Below are positions 12,201 to 24,166 of a stretch of DNA of 64,000 bases, piece after piece. Position 1 is the first letter of the stretch, and the number at the start of each line of letters is the position of its first letter. A model generated the notes under the pieces. It did not search any database, was not told the origin of the DNA, and saw only the letters and a list, made by a program, of their open reading frames with translations. This stretch comes from Mesorhabditis belari. Its lineage: Eukaryota; Nematoda; Chromadorea; Rhabditida; Rhabditidae. Made by a program: the position numbers and the translations under genes. The stretch lies in contig CAUEEP010000289.1 of NCBI GenBank assembly GCA_958450365.1, forward strand, positions 124,001-188,000, written 5' to 3'.

Positions 12201-13020
12201 GGGTTTTTAGAGCAAATTCCTCAAAAGAGTAGGACTCGTTTATTCCATCCCTCGCCCAAAACGGGATATTTTGAGATAATTGATTGATCGATGCATTGGA
12301 TTGAGGCTAAAAACAGTAGATCTTGTAATCTAGGTCTTGTAATTAGTGCGGCAAAAAAATGTGAATTTTCGCCTTTTCTTTGTTTAGATTCTTTTAACAT
12401 TAGTATATTGTCGTAAAAAGCTGTTAAAAGACCAACCATTTAGGCCAGGTATTCTTAATCCGTGACTTGTTTTGATTAACGAAGCGCCAAGTGGAAACAC
12501 GAGTGAATCTAAATTGGTTTCATTTAGCTTTAAGAGTGATTTGGATGAAATTGGAGGGTTAGAAGAGAAGTTTTTAAGGTTTTTAGAGAGGCCTAGAGCT
12601 GGAGTTTTCGATAATCTTCAAAAGAATGGCAAAGTTCGTTGCTTGGACCGTTACAAAACTTAAATGTAGCCAATATTAAGCACTTCATCATTTTCATACA
12701 ATATTTAACACATTAGGGTTGAAATTGGCGCTTGGGAGCTATGAGAAAGAAGTCGCCGTAAATACTGAACACCTTGTGAGCTTATTGTTAGGTAGTTCTG
12801 GCCTGAGCACCCAAAATTGCATGCCGGCGCTGGCTGGAAGCTCAATACGGTCAGACAGTCTTGAGCCTGGCTTCTGACCTGGCTAACTGATCCTGAGGCT
12901 CGGTTGGCAAATCTCTGATGATCAGCAATAATAAATGAGCCGAGCCGAGTTGATGCCGATTTTACGGTTTCCAAGCTTTGCACAGAAGCTCAACACTCTA
13001 ATCCTCACAAGATTTCATCG

Positions 13021-13240
13021 TCAAATACATTTTCCAACCCCACATCGATAGATTCTAATAAGGGATTTTCCGAGACTTCGAGCAATTTGGGGTGCACTAG
13101 GGAATCTAAAATCTGAAAACCGACCTGCCAACTGGAAATACTCATCCTCCAGCCACAAAAGCGACTTTCCAGAGGTCTTTTCGATAGTTAATTGCCAGTA
13201 GGGAAACAAGAATAATCAGAAAAATGATTTCTTTGCCCAT
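13021..13240 (-). CDS. Possible small secreted protein
   Basis: An ATG at 13238-13240 opens MGKEIIFLIILVSLLAINYR, which looks like a signal peptide. After a putative intron ending TTTTCAG the frame ILDSLVHPKLLEVSENPLLE continues to a stop near 13018. The exact donor is ambiguous and the family is unknown. The low confidence reflects the short length and absence of homology. Confidence 0.25.
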
Positions 13241-13559
13241 TTCTTCAACATTTTCAGCTGTTTTACATATCTGAAAGTTGAAAATGGAGGAAAAAATAGC
13301 GGCAAAAGCATAAATAGATTTTTCGGGTTTTTAGCTGAGAGAAATGGATATTTTGACCGACAAACGGACTTTTCAGCAAATCCCCAGGATTTTCAAGTAA
13401 AGAAAACGAGGCGGCGATGAAAAATTGCGAAAAAAATTGACAGAATCGAGAAAAAGGCTTCAACAATCGAGTGGCAGAGTCAATTCTCGAATATAAATTG
13501 CAAATTTTCTCATAAACTGTAGTTTCCTTGCCAGTTTGCATTCGATTAACTCAATTTTG

Positions 13560-16030
13560 AGCCCAATTCATCAAATTTTGTTATTCCTTTGTCAAATGTG
13601 ACTAAAATTAAGCTGATCAAATGGAAATCGGCGGTCAGATTCCAGTAGTTTTTGTGTAAAGAAGAATTTGGAAAGAAGCTAGAGTGGCTCGCTAATCTAA
13701 ACCGCTTTCAGTTTTCAATCTAAACTGCTTCCCTAAATCGTTCTCAACTCTCCAATAGCCTGTTTAAGTCTATATTTGGGAATTTTCTAGGCTTTTTAAA
13801 CTAAAACCGAGAACGGGTGCAGGTACAGACAACTAGATTAAGCCATAAACTATTCGGTTGGCCAATAGTCAATTTCAAAAAGAAATCTTTTGTTCAATAA
13901 AAGCGAGCCTAAATCAAAACAAAATAGTTTTCATCTTTTTCAAGGAACTTTCTCCTATTTTACCTAGTAGAAGGAGAATTCTTCTTGCGTCAATTTTTGA
14001 ATCTTTGATTTCTTTGATTCCTTTGTTTCCTTTGAATCTTTGAATCAAAAATCTTTGATGTTGAGTCTACTAAAGTCTTTACTAATTCTGTACCCATTTT
14101 TTGGTATCTTTTTCAGCTTCAAAGTGCTCTAGGCTGATCAAAATGAATGGTAATCTGATGTTAGATCTGAGGAATATACTGACTAAGGGAGAAGTTCTCA
14201 GTCTAGGTTCTTGATTGTTCTTGGTTGCTTTAATATCCGACATTTCTCCAATAGTTAGGCTAGTTATTTTCTAAAGACTGTGGTCTTAATGATCTTGACG
14301 AAAGAACTGAGACTAGGATATAAAAACGAGCAACAGCAACAAGACTTCAACAGCGAATGAGTTAGATTAGATGAAGATTGGAGTTGGGTCGAGTTGGATC
14401 GAGTTGGATCAAGATTTCAACAGTTTTGCAGTAAAGGAAAAAGGCTCGAAAAGCAATAAATCTCTCTAAATCGGTAATAAATTCAAAGAAGTGTCAGGGT
14501 TTGCGGGTAAATGGCTAAAAATATCAATAGAGTCAAAATTTAGAGGCTAGGAGTCGCGCCCGATTTTCCCAAAGGAGACATCAATCACCCAGGGAAATCA
14601 CAAATCGTGAAGGGAAAGGAAGAAGGGAAGAAGGGGAAGTGGTCGATTGACTTTGACTGAATTTTTTGGTATGAATTGGTAGAGACTTGGAAACGGTAAC
14701 GATTCTATACATATTGTCAAATCGAGAATTGTTTGAAAAGCGAAAAGCGGCCATCGAGTAGCAATCGAATTTAGCCGAAAAAACAGAAAACCCTATTCAA
14801 ATGTCACTAGGAATAGTTAGATTAACTTTTCGAAAAGACAACACTCTTTTTTACACCCAAGAAGCGATCGAATCTCGGATCGGCCCTTCTCGAGATCGTT
14901 CAATCAAAACAACTGTCGCCGGCGCTCTCGATCAATCAACAAAATAAGTTTTCTTTTAAAAGTTCTTTTTAAAGCTCTTTTTAAGCGCTAGTTATCCAAT
15001 GCGCTCCAGAATCCACTAAAAAGTATGTAAATTCTCGATAGAATCAAAAATTTTCAAGAAAATCTCTTGCCCTCTTTCAACCCTGATAAGCTAAAATTTC
15101 AAAAATCGTCTTTCAAAGTAAATAGTTAAATTTAAAGCTACTGTGACATCCAACTAGACGAATGGCTAACGGTGGGTGACAAATTTCTCAATTTTCAGGC
15201 AGAAATTGGCGAGGAAAAGACAAGGAGTGGAATTGGCGGGCAAAAAGCAAAAAGGGGCATAATTTGATGAACTAGATGGGGGAAAGGGGATGGTTTATCA
15301 TTTTTGAAGCAAATGGAGGCAGGCGAGGGGTGGGGGTGGTTATCTGTTGTTGGATCTACAACAGGCATCCCCGCGGTTCCAAAAAAAAAGGCGCAAAACC
15401 AAAATAATCACTTTTTCAGCTCAAGTGCGTTCCAAAACAAGTCTGCAAAAGTTTTTAGGATACCTTTTTGAATCCATAGCGCAGGAAATCGTTCAAACTC
15501 TTCCCTACCAGAACTCGAATTTTTATAGAAAAAAATTTCTATTTCTTAACATTTTCTTAATCAATGACATCCATAATTCGTAAAATGTTTTAAAAAATTT
15601 GGGAAAATCTTTGAGCAAAAACATTTCTCGGGGTTGATCTTGATTTGGATAGGAAAAAAAACAGAAAAGCTCATTTCTCAACTCAAAACTGCTTCGAAAT
15701 GAAATATTGCCCTTGAAAATCGGGGAAGAGTCAAGAAGACAAAGAGGAAATGAACAAAATGGGCAAAAGTTGAGGGTTGAAATTGTTTTTTCGAGATGCG
15801 TAAACAAGTCGATAGAATTTATCAGTGATTGGAAGTGAAAATTTATGAGTCCAATCGCAAATTCTCTTGCTTATCACCGATTCTCGTGTGATCACAAAGG
15901 GGCATTATTGTCTGAAGAAAAAAAGGGGAGAAGGGAAAGGGGAAGGGAAAGCGAAAGAGAAAGAGAAAATCACAGATTAAGTCCAACAGATCGTAATTCT
16001 TAGAAGCTAGACAAAGATCGATCATCAAAT
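13560..16030. other. No confident gene
   Basis: AT-rich sequence whose short open frames lack motifs or a consistent splice structure. A perfect-to-near-perfect 10-bp tandem (GAGTTGGRTC, three units) is at 14381-14410. A purine-rich tract lies at 15920-15970. Confidence 0.4.
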
Positions 16031-16143
16031 TTCACGTACATCTTTCAAATCGTTGATCGTCGGCAGATCACAGAATTCAACAATCACTCGTGACTCCCAA
16101 ATCAGACTTGATTCTGCAATTGATCATTTTCGACAATTTCCAG

Positions 16144-16294
16144 GGCCATCATTCGCATCCCGAAGCAATTTCAAAACGATGAGAATGTTCTAATAATCGC
16201 CGCGTATCAATACGAACTTTGGGCAACTGGCGATCCCGACCAATCTGGCCCCATTTTATTTTCTATTCCTTCGAACAGCGTTCAGTTTTCATGA
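16144..16294 (+). CDS. Possible orphan terminal exon
   Basis: After a TTTCCAG acceptor at 16137-16143 an open frame encodes AIIRIPKQFQNDENVLIIAA, then YQYELWATGDPDQSGPILFS, and reaches TGA at 16292-16294. It resembles a last exon by composition, but no upstream exon could be attached and the family is not recognised. Confidence 0.25.
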
Positions 16295-16479
16295 GAGGCC
16301 CTTCTCGTCTTACTAGGCCCAGATTTCTGTCAAATGCAAGGTCAGGGTCAGAAATGGGATTCCCTCAGAAGATTTTTGCTTGAGTTCATTTCCATCCTTT
16401 GTTTTTCTTTTTATTTGACCATCCAAGACTTAAGATTGTTTTAGTTTTCGATTTCAGGAAGTATCACAATGAATTTTTA

Positions 16480-17372
16480 GTATCGAGGTTTATGAACAAA
16501 ATTGAACATTTACAGCTCAACATTGATGATAAAAAGTAAGTAACAAACAAAACCGTTGTTCCCTTCCACAAAAAGGACAGAATAAACGATCTTTCACAAC
16601 ACCTATTTTCTGCACAATCCGTGCTGGCGATTTCTTTTAGGAAAGCAGAAAGAGAGTCTATTCTAGAATTCTTATTTATAGAATTCAATAAAAAACTTGG
16701 GTATGATGCCACGTGAAATATAAAAATAAAACAAAGTTAAGTGTTGAAAGACCAAAAGTCATCCAAAAGTTCACCTTAAGTGGGTGCACTTCCCTTGTGG
16801 GAATTTCGTGTAACAAAATGGTAAGCAAGATTCTGTTAATTGAAACGTGTGAACAACCAAAAGTCAAAAAGCACACCGTACATTTGAAAACTGTAGGCCG
16901 AAAGCCAGAGCTTTTGTCGGAGTGAATTTTCATCTGCGGAATCGTATTCATTGAGGGAGTTTCGCAGTTGACCTGGGTTGCTTTTTTGCCAATATCAGTT
17001 GCTTGTGCAGTTTATTTAGATTTAAACCGGTAAGATGTAGGTTCTTGAATCTTGAAATCGAGCAAATAAAGATTGATACGGACTAAAAATAATCACAGGA
17101 CTTTATGCGGACTAAAAGTAATCGAACGTTGACAACAACCAACCAACTAATTTGAAGGGATAGAAATTTTGAAAGATAGTTTGCACTTGATGATTCTGAA
17201 ACATTCAAGAGGGAAAAAAGGTTCACAAAATCAAGACTATGGCATAAAAGTATATAAAATGTGGGCAATCATTGAAACGAAATCACAAGCAATGAAAGTT
17301 CCCAAAAAATGGAAAAACCGACAGAATTCTTCGGAAAATCACAATAGGGAAAGAGCAAAAATACAAATATAC
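16480..17372 (-). repeat. 3' flank repeat shared by F-box/WD40 copies
   Basis: The stretch 16480-16600 recurs at 6600-6715 and 40690-40815, and 16720-17370 recurs at 31380-32104. In each case it lies 3' of a minus-strand F-box/WD40 copy. It therefore duplicated together with the gene and probably carries its 3' untranslated region. No coding capacity is seen. Confidence 0.6.
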
Positions 17373-20326
17373 CTATGGATATGATGCGTCAAAATCGATC
17401 CAGACGAGCTTTGTGGCCCAAGGTCCGTAACGCTCAACCAATCCAACCGCACAGACAAGCAATGTTTCAGTGGCTTTGAGATCCAGAATACAATTCTGAT
17501 ATTGAAGACGAATAAGGTCACGAACAAATTTACCTAAAAATGAAAAATTCTTGCATGGTTGATAAAAAATTAACAACAGAATACTTAAGCATCAACATAT
17601 TTCTAAGATCGAATCGTCAATGAATCATGTTATTTAGTTATAAACTCCAGTGTAAATAAAAACTAAAAGTCCGGATTTTGTGTCCTATAGTCCTATAGGT
17701 AATTTAAAACAGCATACCTTTGTCCACATCCCACAGCTTCACCGAGCCATCAATCGAACCTGTCACCAAAAGTCCGGAGTCGAGCAATTGCAAGGAAGTG
17801 ATGTTCGACGTATGACCATTTCGGCCATGTAAGTGGTGAAGGCATGAGCCACCCTCACGAATGTCCCAAACCTAAAGAAAAGGAAGTAGTTTTCATAGGC
17901 TTGATTAAACATACCCAAATGTCCGAGTCGTAACAGGAGACCAAAGTGTTTCCGCGAAGCTGCATCCGAAAGTTCCGATAATCTTCGAACCTGAACCCTT
18001 GAAGAAAGTCAAGATGTGTGATGCATGCTGAAAGAAACAAATATAGATGACATTGTAACAGAATATTCAACAAGTAAAAGCCACTTCCTCTTTGCACATC
18101 CCAGACGCGAATCCTCCCGTCACGACTACCCGACACGACAAGATCACGCTGTGACTCAAACTAAAGCAGAATCCAGTTTAAAGTCAAAATTTGAAAATTC
18201 AGCTTACCAAAAGTGAAAGGGTTATATCCGTGTGACCCGTCAACATGTGCAAGCACTCCCCCGTGTGTACATTCCAAACCTAATAGAATATTATAGATTG
18301 CACTAGTAACTGTACAAACATTTACGGTATAATCACCGCCACTAGATACAACCCGCTCTCCATCAAATTGCACACAATTCTGAAATTTAGTTTAAGCTAA
18401 AACTTTGATACACATACCCTAGCATCGACAGCCAAAATGTGAAGGCATTTCCCGTCGACAATGTCCCAGACACGGGAGCGTTTCATCAAGCGACCCAGAA
18501 ACAAGACTAAAACATTATGACCTTTACTAAAGCAGAAAATTCAGATTACTCACGTTGTGCCATGTAGACTCATGCATGTAATCCAATCCGTATGTCCCTG
18601 CAAAACATGAAGCTGTGCACCGGTTTGACCACACCAAATGCGCACCGTCTCATCCTGCCCGCCACTGAAATATTACAATAGAATTTGTTGTCATAAGAAT
18701 TTTTGTTTGAGTCTTTTTTAGCTTCATTGGCAACTCTGATGAACTGCACTAGCTATAATCTATTAACTAACCAGACAATGTATTTGCCATCTTCGCTCAC
18801 TTGATACGACGAAGGCTGACCATTCTGACCAGTTAGAGTAAAAGCCGGCTAAATTCGGACGTACAATAACAATTAAACAAAATAAACTTGAGCATCTTCA
18901 ACATTCCAGACCCGCAACTTATCATCATGAGAACCAGTAATGATAAGACCAGGGTGAGCTTGTAGAGAAATTGCGTATTTAAAGTCATCCTAAAAACCAG
19001 CTTTTCGGTCAAACCATTTATTCAAACCTCCAGAACAGTGCTAGATTGAATCGCCCGGGATCGCCAATTCGAAATGATTCGCTTCTTTCGCAAGTACAGC
19101 GACTTCCATGGCGAACGCTCATAACATCTAGAAAAAATTCATTTCGCAACAAGTTGGGTCACTAACTCCCCCATATGCTATCTCGCGTGCTTGTCGATTT
19201 TGCTGTGCTTCTTGAACGTCCATATGTGAACAGATTGTGATTCCCGTTTGCTTATTTGCTCGATTCGTCGCCCGACCTCCGAGAAAACGAAAACTAAAAA
19301 AACAGGTTTGAGACGAGTCTTTTAACAATCAATTTCCTAAATATGAACCAGTTCATTTAAACAAACATTATCATGTTTTCTTTCGCTTTACATCTTTGTT
19401 GGCTTTGGAATTAATAACATTATTGTCCTATATTTTACAAGTCTTAAAATCTAGTTTAATATAAATCTATCAGATTTGTATTTTTAAGTGTTATATAATC
19501 TGTTCAAAACTGTAAGTGTGTTACAAACAAACATTACCATATGTTTTCTCTCGCTTTATATCATTGCTGCTTTGGAACTAATAACTTTATTGTCCTAGAT
19601 CTTACAATTCTTCAAATCTGGTTTAATAAAAATCTATCAGAGATGTACTTTTAAGTGTTATATTATCGGCTCAAAACTGTAACAAACCTTGGGGCATCAA
19701 ATTCCAGATATCCGCTCTCGATACATTTCTGTCGCCACGTCCGATCATCTTCACAAAGCCGCCGCCACGCCCGCGAAACGCCAGCACAAGTCATCAAATC
19801 GCACGGTGTCAAATAGGCAAGGATACGATAAGCAATCTAAAAATAAACAATTACTCCCACAAGCTTTATCAAACCTCCTCTGGCAATTGTGCCAAGAAGT
19901 CCTTTTGGAACAGTTCGCTGAGATGCCTGAATTTGAAAATCTCACTGTTTAAGGTCATTCTCTTTACCTCATCAACCGAACTAGTGGCTCGGAGAGTGCT
20001 CCGACCAGGCTTTGAACGGCAAAGCTCTGTTGAGGCAGAGACTCAACAGCTTCTGTCAAGGCTTTTATCTTTTCTGCCGTATTTGCATCACCAGCAACTA
20101 AGAGCGCGTTCCGATCGACGAGAAGTTTCTTGGCTTGTTCTCGGCTCTCGTCGCTCCCTTCCTCGAGCAGCTCCAACAGCTTTTGGTTTTCCACTTGGAT
20201 GTTGACCGGCGTTGCGAGCACGGGTGATGGCTTTGAATCGGGCTTCAGCTTTGCCGACAGTTTCTCCAGTAGATCCGCTTTCAAAGTTTCGAGTTGAGTC
20301 TTGCTGCTCTCCGGCTTGTTCGACAT
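17373..20326 (-). pseudogene. F-box/WD40 copy D, longest copy
   Basis: This copy spans start to stop. The start is ATG at 20324-20326 behind TTTCATTTAG. Exon 1 (19968-20326) encodes about 119 mostly helical residues (MSNKPESSKTQLETLKADLL onward). Exon 2 (19875-19926) gives HLSELFQKDFLAQLPEE. Exon 3 (19688-19836) completes the F-box (IAYRILAYLTPCDLMTCAGV and AWRRLCEDDRTWRQKC). The linker and WD exons follow, with SGGQDETVRIWCGQTGAQ, VWNVHTGECLHMLTGHTD and a C-terminal strand ending TKLVWIDFDASYP, stop at 17373-17375. The likely role is an SCF substrate receptor. An extra base near 19169 (TATGGGGGA at the linker donor) and an extra C near 18475 (CTCCCGTGTCTGG) break the frame relative to sisters. 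They may be assembly errors, so this could be a functional gene. Confidence 0.7.
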
Positions 20327-21063
20327 CGACCCTAAATGAAAAATTACAGCAAAGATAACACCGTAAATAATAAAACAAAAAAAACCCGAAGACAAGACTA
20401 CTACTAGCTACTCTAAATATTGTAAATACTGTGAACGGGGGCGAAGAATTGTTCATTCGTCATTTTTAGACGTAAAGCTTGTTTTGCGTTCTAACACAAA
20501 GTTTTCAGCGCTAAATTTATTTAATTTGACTATAATTGTAAATAAAGCACCAAAAACACCTTAAAATAGCTTAAAATCCCTTGCTACCATCCGGTTGAAC
20601 AAAGATTTTTGGGGAAGGACGGCATTTTTTAAGCAGCACACTGTATTTTAAATTTGCACAATTTAGTGGGTAGTTTGAAAGTAATTGGTGTATTTTTTGA
20701 GCAGCACATTTTAGTGGGTAGTTTTAGTTGGTGTGTCGTAAATTATGATACACTTTATTTATAAGGGAGAACCTCCACTTTGAGGCCCTAATCTCGAAAT
20801 GGTTTTCAACACCGATTCATGCTTGGGCACGCTTTTAATGTATTAGCAACAGGGGACTAAATCAAAAGATCGCCGCTAAAAGAGCGCCATTTAAATGAGC
20901 GCCAATGCAAAAAAACGCTTAAATGAGCGCCAATGCAAAAAACGCTTAAAAGAGCGCGAATAGATTTTTGCGACTAGAATGTTTCGGATCTGGCTAGTGC
21001 CGAGTTTTTTTTCCTTTTTTCTCTAAAAGATCTGTGCATGGTATAAAATGTAGCTAAACTAGT

Positions 21064-21367
21064 TTACCGTCAATACTGTAATAGTACCCCACCCCCATAA
21101 TGACGGTGCGAAGTGTTGCGTAGTCTAGCTTTGAACGCGTTTTTCTCGACACTGGTTTATGCTACAATGCGTTATCATGTTATCAAAAAATAGCTGAAAT
21201 TCAGGGCTATTTTTTCATACTTTTCATTTTCAAAGACGCATTTTTTGAAACACGCTTTAAAATACGCTTTAAAATACGGGCGCTTTAAAAAAAATGAAAT
21301 ACTAAAAAATTTTGCGACTACGCGACTGTACGAGAGGTGTGGGGTACTATTACAGTATTTACGGTAA
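21064..21367. mobile_element. MITE, long form 2
   Basis: A 304-bp element with the same terminal inverted repeats as 3774-4041 (left TTACCGTCAATACTGTAATA, right end reverse-complementary and closing TTACGGTAA). The interior shares TGACGGTGCGAAGTGTTGCG with its sister and is non-coding. It lies upstream of copy D, as its sister lies upstream of copy A, so it may have duplicated with the gene. Confidence 0.7.
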
Positions 21368-21730
21368 GTATTCTTATTACTAAGTAGTATTGATGATCCA
21401 AATCTAAGCACAAAGTATTCCGTTGCCCAATTGCTATCATCCAATTGCCCAAATCGTTTTCAGACTTCGCGGCGAGCAATGTCTGTGCAAGGGTGATCTT
21501 TGCAATTCCACATCGTCAACCCAACAACAAGCGATTTTACAAGCGCTCAATTGTTTTTGAGCTTTGGTTTTTTGAAATTTCGCCATCCTGAATAGCAGGA
21601 CGCTAGTTTGTCTACAAATTTTCAAATAATATGCGAATTTGAATATCAGCTTACGGTAGCGGGATCATTTTATAGAAAAGCAGACTGCTTTGAGACTCGC
21701 ATTTTCGAAAATTTGGGCATCCTGGATAGC

Positions 21731-21761
21731 AGTATACAAATTTATCAAAAATTTGTATACT
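21731..21761. repeat. Perfect hairpin, 13-bp arms, 5-nt loop
   Basis: AGTATACAAATTT, loop ATCAA, then its exact reverse complement. It is AT-rich and non-coding. Its geometry (13-5-13) equals the unrelated-sequence hairpin at 43627-43657. Confidence 0.7.
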
Positions 21762-22439
21762 GTTTGTCTGGGGATTTGTTTGCAAAAATTTCAGGTCCAA
21801 AAAAACTACCATTAAGTGCTAAAACTCTATTTGTGCTAGAACACAATTTTTCTGTAATGTTCAGATTTCTAGCTCCTTACGTGATGCAAAAATTAATTCG
21901 TCATCTAGGTACAAAGCTACATTTGCCGCATGTTGGCAAAGATATCGTAATATGAGTTAGGCGAATAGCCAGGGTGCTGTTGACTATCCAAAGGGGAAGA
22001 CTTGAAAAGCCTATGCCTCTCGAGTAAAACCCAATATAGGGCTGCGAGTCCCTGTGTATCCTCACATGATGGTAACCACTCTTGAACTTCCTGGATTCAA
22101 TTGAAATCATGTAACCTTGGTGAGCTAACGTGTCAACGTACGAGCCCAAATCTTCTATTTTGAATTTTGTGTGAGGCTAGAAAGTGCTAAAGTACCAAAG
22201 GTTTAAACTAAGCCTCAATTTATCTTTTAAAGAAGTGACGTTGTCTGGTTTTGAGTGACTTAAGCATTTCCCCAATAAAATCTTCTTTTACCTTAAGCGA
22301 ATGTATCCAATCGTGTGCCCGGTGTTGATGCTCAGCACCCACGACGTTTTCCTCGCTCGTTTCCCCGTCATCAACCATCGTCCGACCGGCAGTCTCCATC
22401 GCAGAAGTGCTTCGATGGCAGGAAGGGATTTGAAGCTAT

Positions 22440-22900
22440 TTTAAGGTGCTTTTTTTGCTTCATTTACAATTATCGTCAATTCAAATAACTTTAGCGCTCA
22501 AAACTTTGTGCTGGAACGCAAAACAAGCTTTACGTCCAAAAAAATGACGATTGAACAATTCTTCGTCCCGTTCAGGTTAAACACCCGTAAATCTTCGTCG
22601 CCCGCAGCTTCAACACCCCAGCGTCTTTTCAATCCTGCTGATAAACCTAACCTTACCTACGAGATGGTGCACTAAAGGTTATTTTGTGGGTGAAGCGCTA
22701 AAAAGCGCCATGGAATGGAGCTTTCTGAAAACTGGAACCACAAAATATGGTTTTATGTGCATTCTACGGTAGGCCTTTTGATGGCGAGTTCTAAAACGCG
22801 CCCCTTACGTGTATTTAAGGAGACTTTTTGCGATAAAATTCATTCTGTTCAATTCTTTTAGTAGGCTTATCTACCGTAAATACTCTAATAGTACCCCATC
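22440..22900 (+). repeat. Inverted piece of copy D upstream region plus hairpin-unit copy 2
   Basis: 22440-22600 is the reverse complement of the region just upstream of copy D (20430-20580), sharing CGCAAAACAAGCTTTACGTC. It runs straight into a hairpin-unit copy (22600-22900) in which only the left arm of the palindrome is recognisable, CTACCGTAAATACTCTAATA at the end. Confidence 0.55.
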
Positions 22901-23233
22901 CCTACCCTACGGTGCCCTATGGGTAGACTAGCTTATCGATTTTATCGATACAAACGACATGCTAATGTTTGAACGTTCAGATCTCTGTTTCTAGAACAGC
23001 TCTCAATCTGAGAATTGTTTCATTGGGAAGTCAAGAATGTCAGCTTTTGATTGCTGTTTTATACATGGCGACTTTTAATGAGTAGGCACCTCATAAACCT
23101 GAAGGATACTTCTCGATATTTGTGTATTGTATGGCCTTTTAAGGCACTCACCTATGAGAATTTATTATGTGTGAGATAGCAGGTTTTTATTATGAATGGT
23201 GTTATCTCTGCTGTAATTTTTCATTTAGGGGAG

Positions 23234-23370
23234 ATGTCGGACAAACCGGAGGGCAGCAAGACTCAACTCGAAGAGTAAAGAGAATGACCTTAAACAGTGA
23301 AATTTTCAAATTCAGGGATATCATCGAACCATTGTTCCAAAAGGATTTCTTGTCACGGTTGCCAGAGGAG
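23234..23370 (+). pseudogene. F-box/WD40 5' fragment, copy E'
   Basis: An acceptor (TTTCATTTAG) precedes ATG at 23234. The frame MSDKPEGSKTQLEE is followed by the usual short intron and an exon encoding DIIEPLFQKDFLSRLPEE, the start of the F-box. Homology ends about 20 bp beyond the next donor. It is a start-only fragment about 0.9 kb upstream of copy E in the same orientation. Confidence 0.7.
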
Positions 23371-23640
23371 GTTTGTCTTTTGTATTAACTAACCTGACAA
23401 TGTATTTGCCATCATCGCTCATTTGAGACACCCAAACACCACCCGTATGGTGGTGTTGGGACTTTCAGCATATCTGGATTTTTTTTATCGAAATCCTTTC
23501 AATCAAAAGATCGGTGTGGAAGAGTGCACTTACCCCTAAAATTAGCTCCACAAAAGTAATGTCCCATTGATGTTTTCCTTGGTTATTCTTTTTATTTTCG
23601 CGTTCTATGAACATTAAATGTATTTTATTTTATTATTTAG

Positions 23641-23832
23641 ATGGCTGGCAAGAAAAGCCTTGACACTCCGAAGAAGCTTCGAATCGTCAGGGCCCGGGAA
23701 AATGGGATGCGGGAAAAGGATGTGGCCAACCTCTTCAATTGCTCGATAAGGACGGTGCGCCGCATTATTTCTCGGTGTTATGTGAACGGTGCGATAAACG
23801 AGTATGTGCACAAAGGTGTATTTCGTGGGTGA
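23641..23832 (+). mobile_element. Tc1-like transposase N-terminal HTH fragment
   Basis: The 63-residue frame begins MAGKKSLDTPKKLRIVRARE and contains a helix-turn-helix: ENGMREKDVANLFNCSIRTV, followed by RRIISRCYVNGAINEYVHKG. The R..I......G....VA..F..S..TV..I pattern is typical of the first DNA-binding domain of Tc1/mariner-type transposases. No DDE catalytic domain follows. The frame runs directly into a hairpin-bearing repeat unit, so the repeat may be a deletion derivative of an element that once encoded this protein (inference). Confidence 0.5.
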
Positions 23833-24079
23833 AGTGCCAAAAAAGCGCAATGAAATTTTGGAAAAGTGCAACCACCAAATATGTGTTTGTGTACATTCTA
23901 CCGTAAATCTCTTGATGGCGCATTCTAAAACGTGCTCCTTTCGTATATTTAACGAGACTTTTTGCCACAAATTTCATTCTTTTCAATTCGTTCAGCAGGT
24001 GTATATGGCGTAAATACTGTGATAGTACCCCACCGGCCTCTAGTTCGTGCCACCCGGGTGGGGTACTATTACAGTATTC
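23780..24079 (+). mobile_element. Hairpin-bearing repeat unit, copy 3
   Basis: It contains the conserved TTCGTATATTTAACGAGAC and ends in the palindrome at 24009-24079 (CGTAAATACTGTGATAGTAC and its counterpart). The unit ends about 90 bp before the start codon of copy E, the same position it occupies upstream of copies F and G. Confidence 0.65.
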
Positions 24080-24166
24080 AGAAGAGCTAGTAATGGTATT
24101 TTGTTCGGGACTTTTCCTTATATTAATTAAGGTGTTATCTCTGCAGAAATTTTTGATTTAGTGGAG

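Noticed and set aside
20088..20456. 122-residue minus-strand frame near copy D
   Set aside because: Shifted frame over exon 1 of copy D; the frame starting MSNKPESSK is supported by sister copies.
21608..21955. 115-residue plus-strand frame
   Set aside because: It runs through a perfect hairpin and imperfect direct repeats and has no recognisable domain or splice signals.
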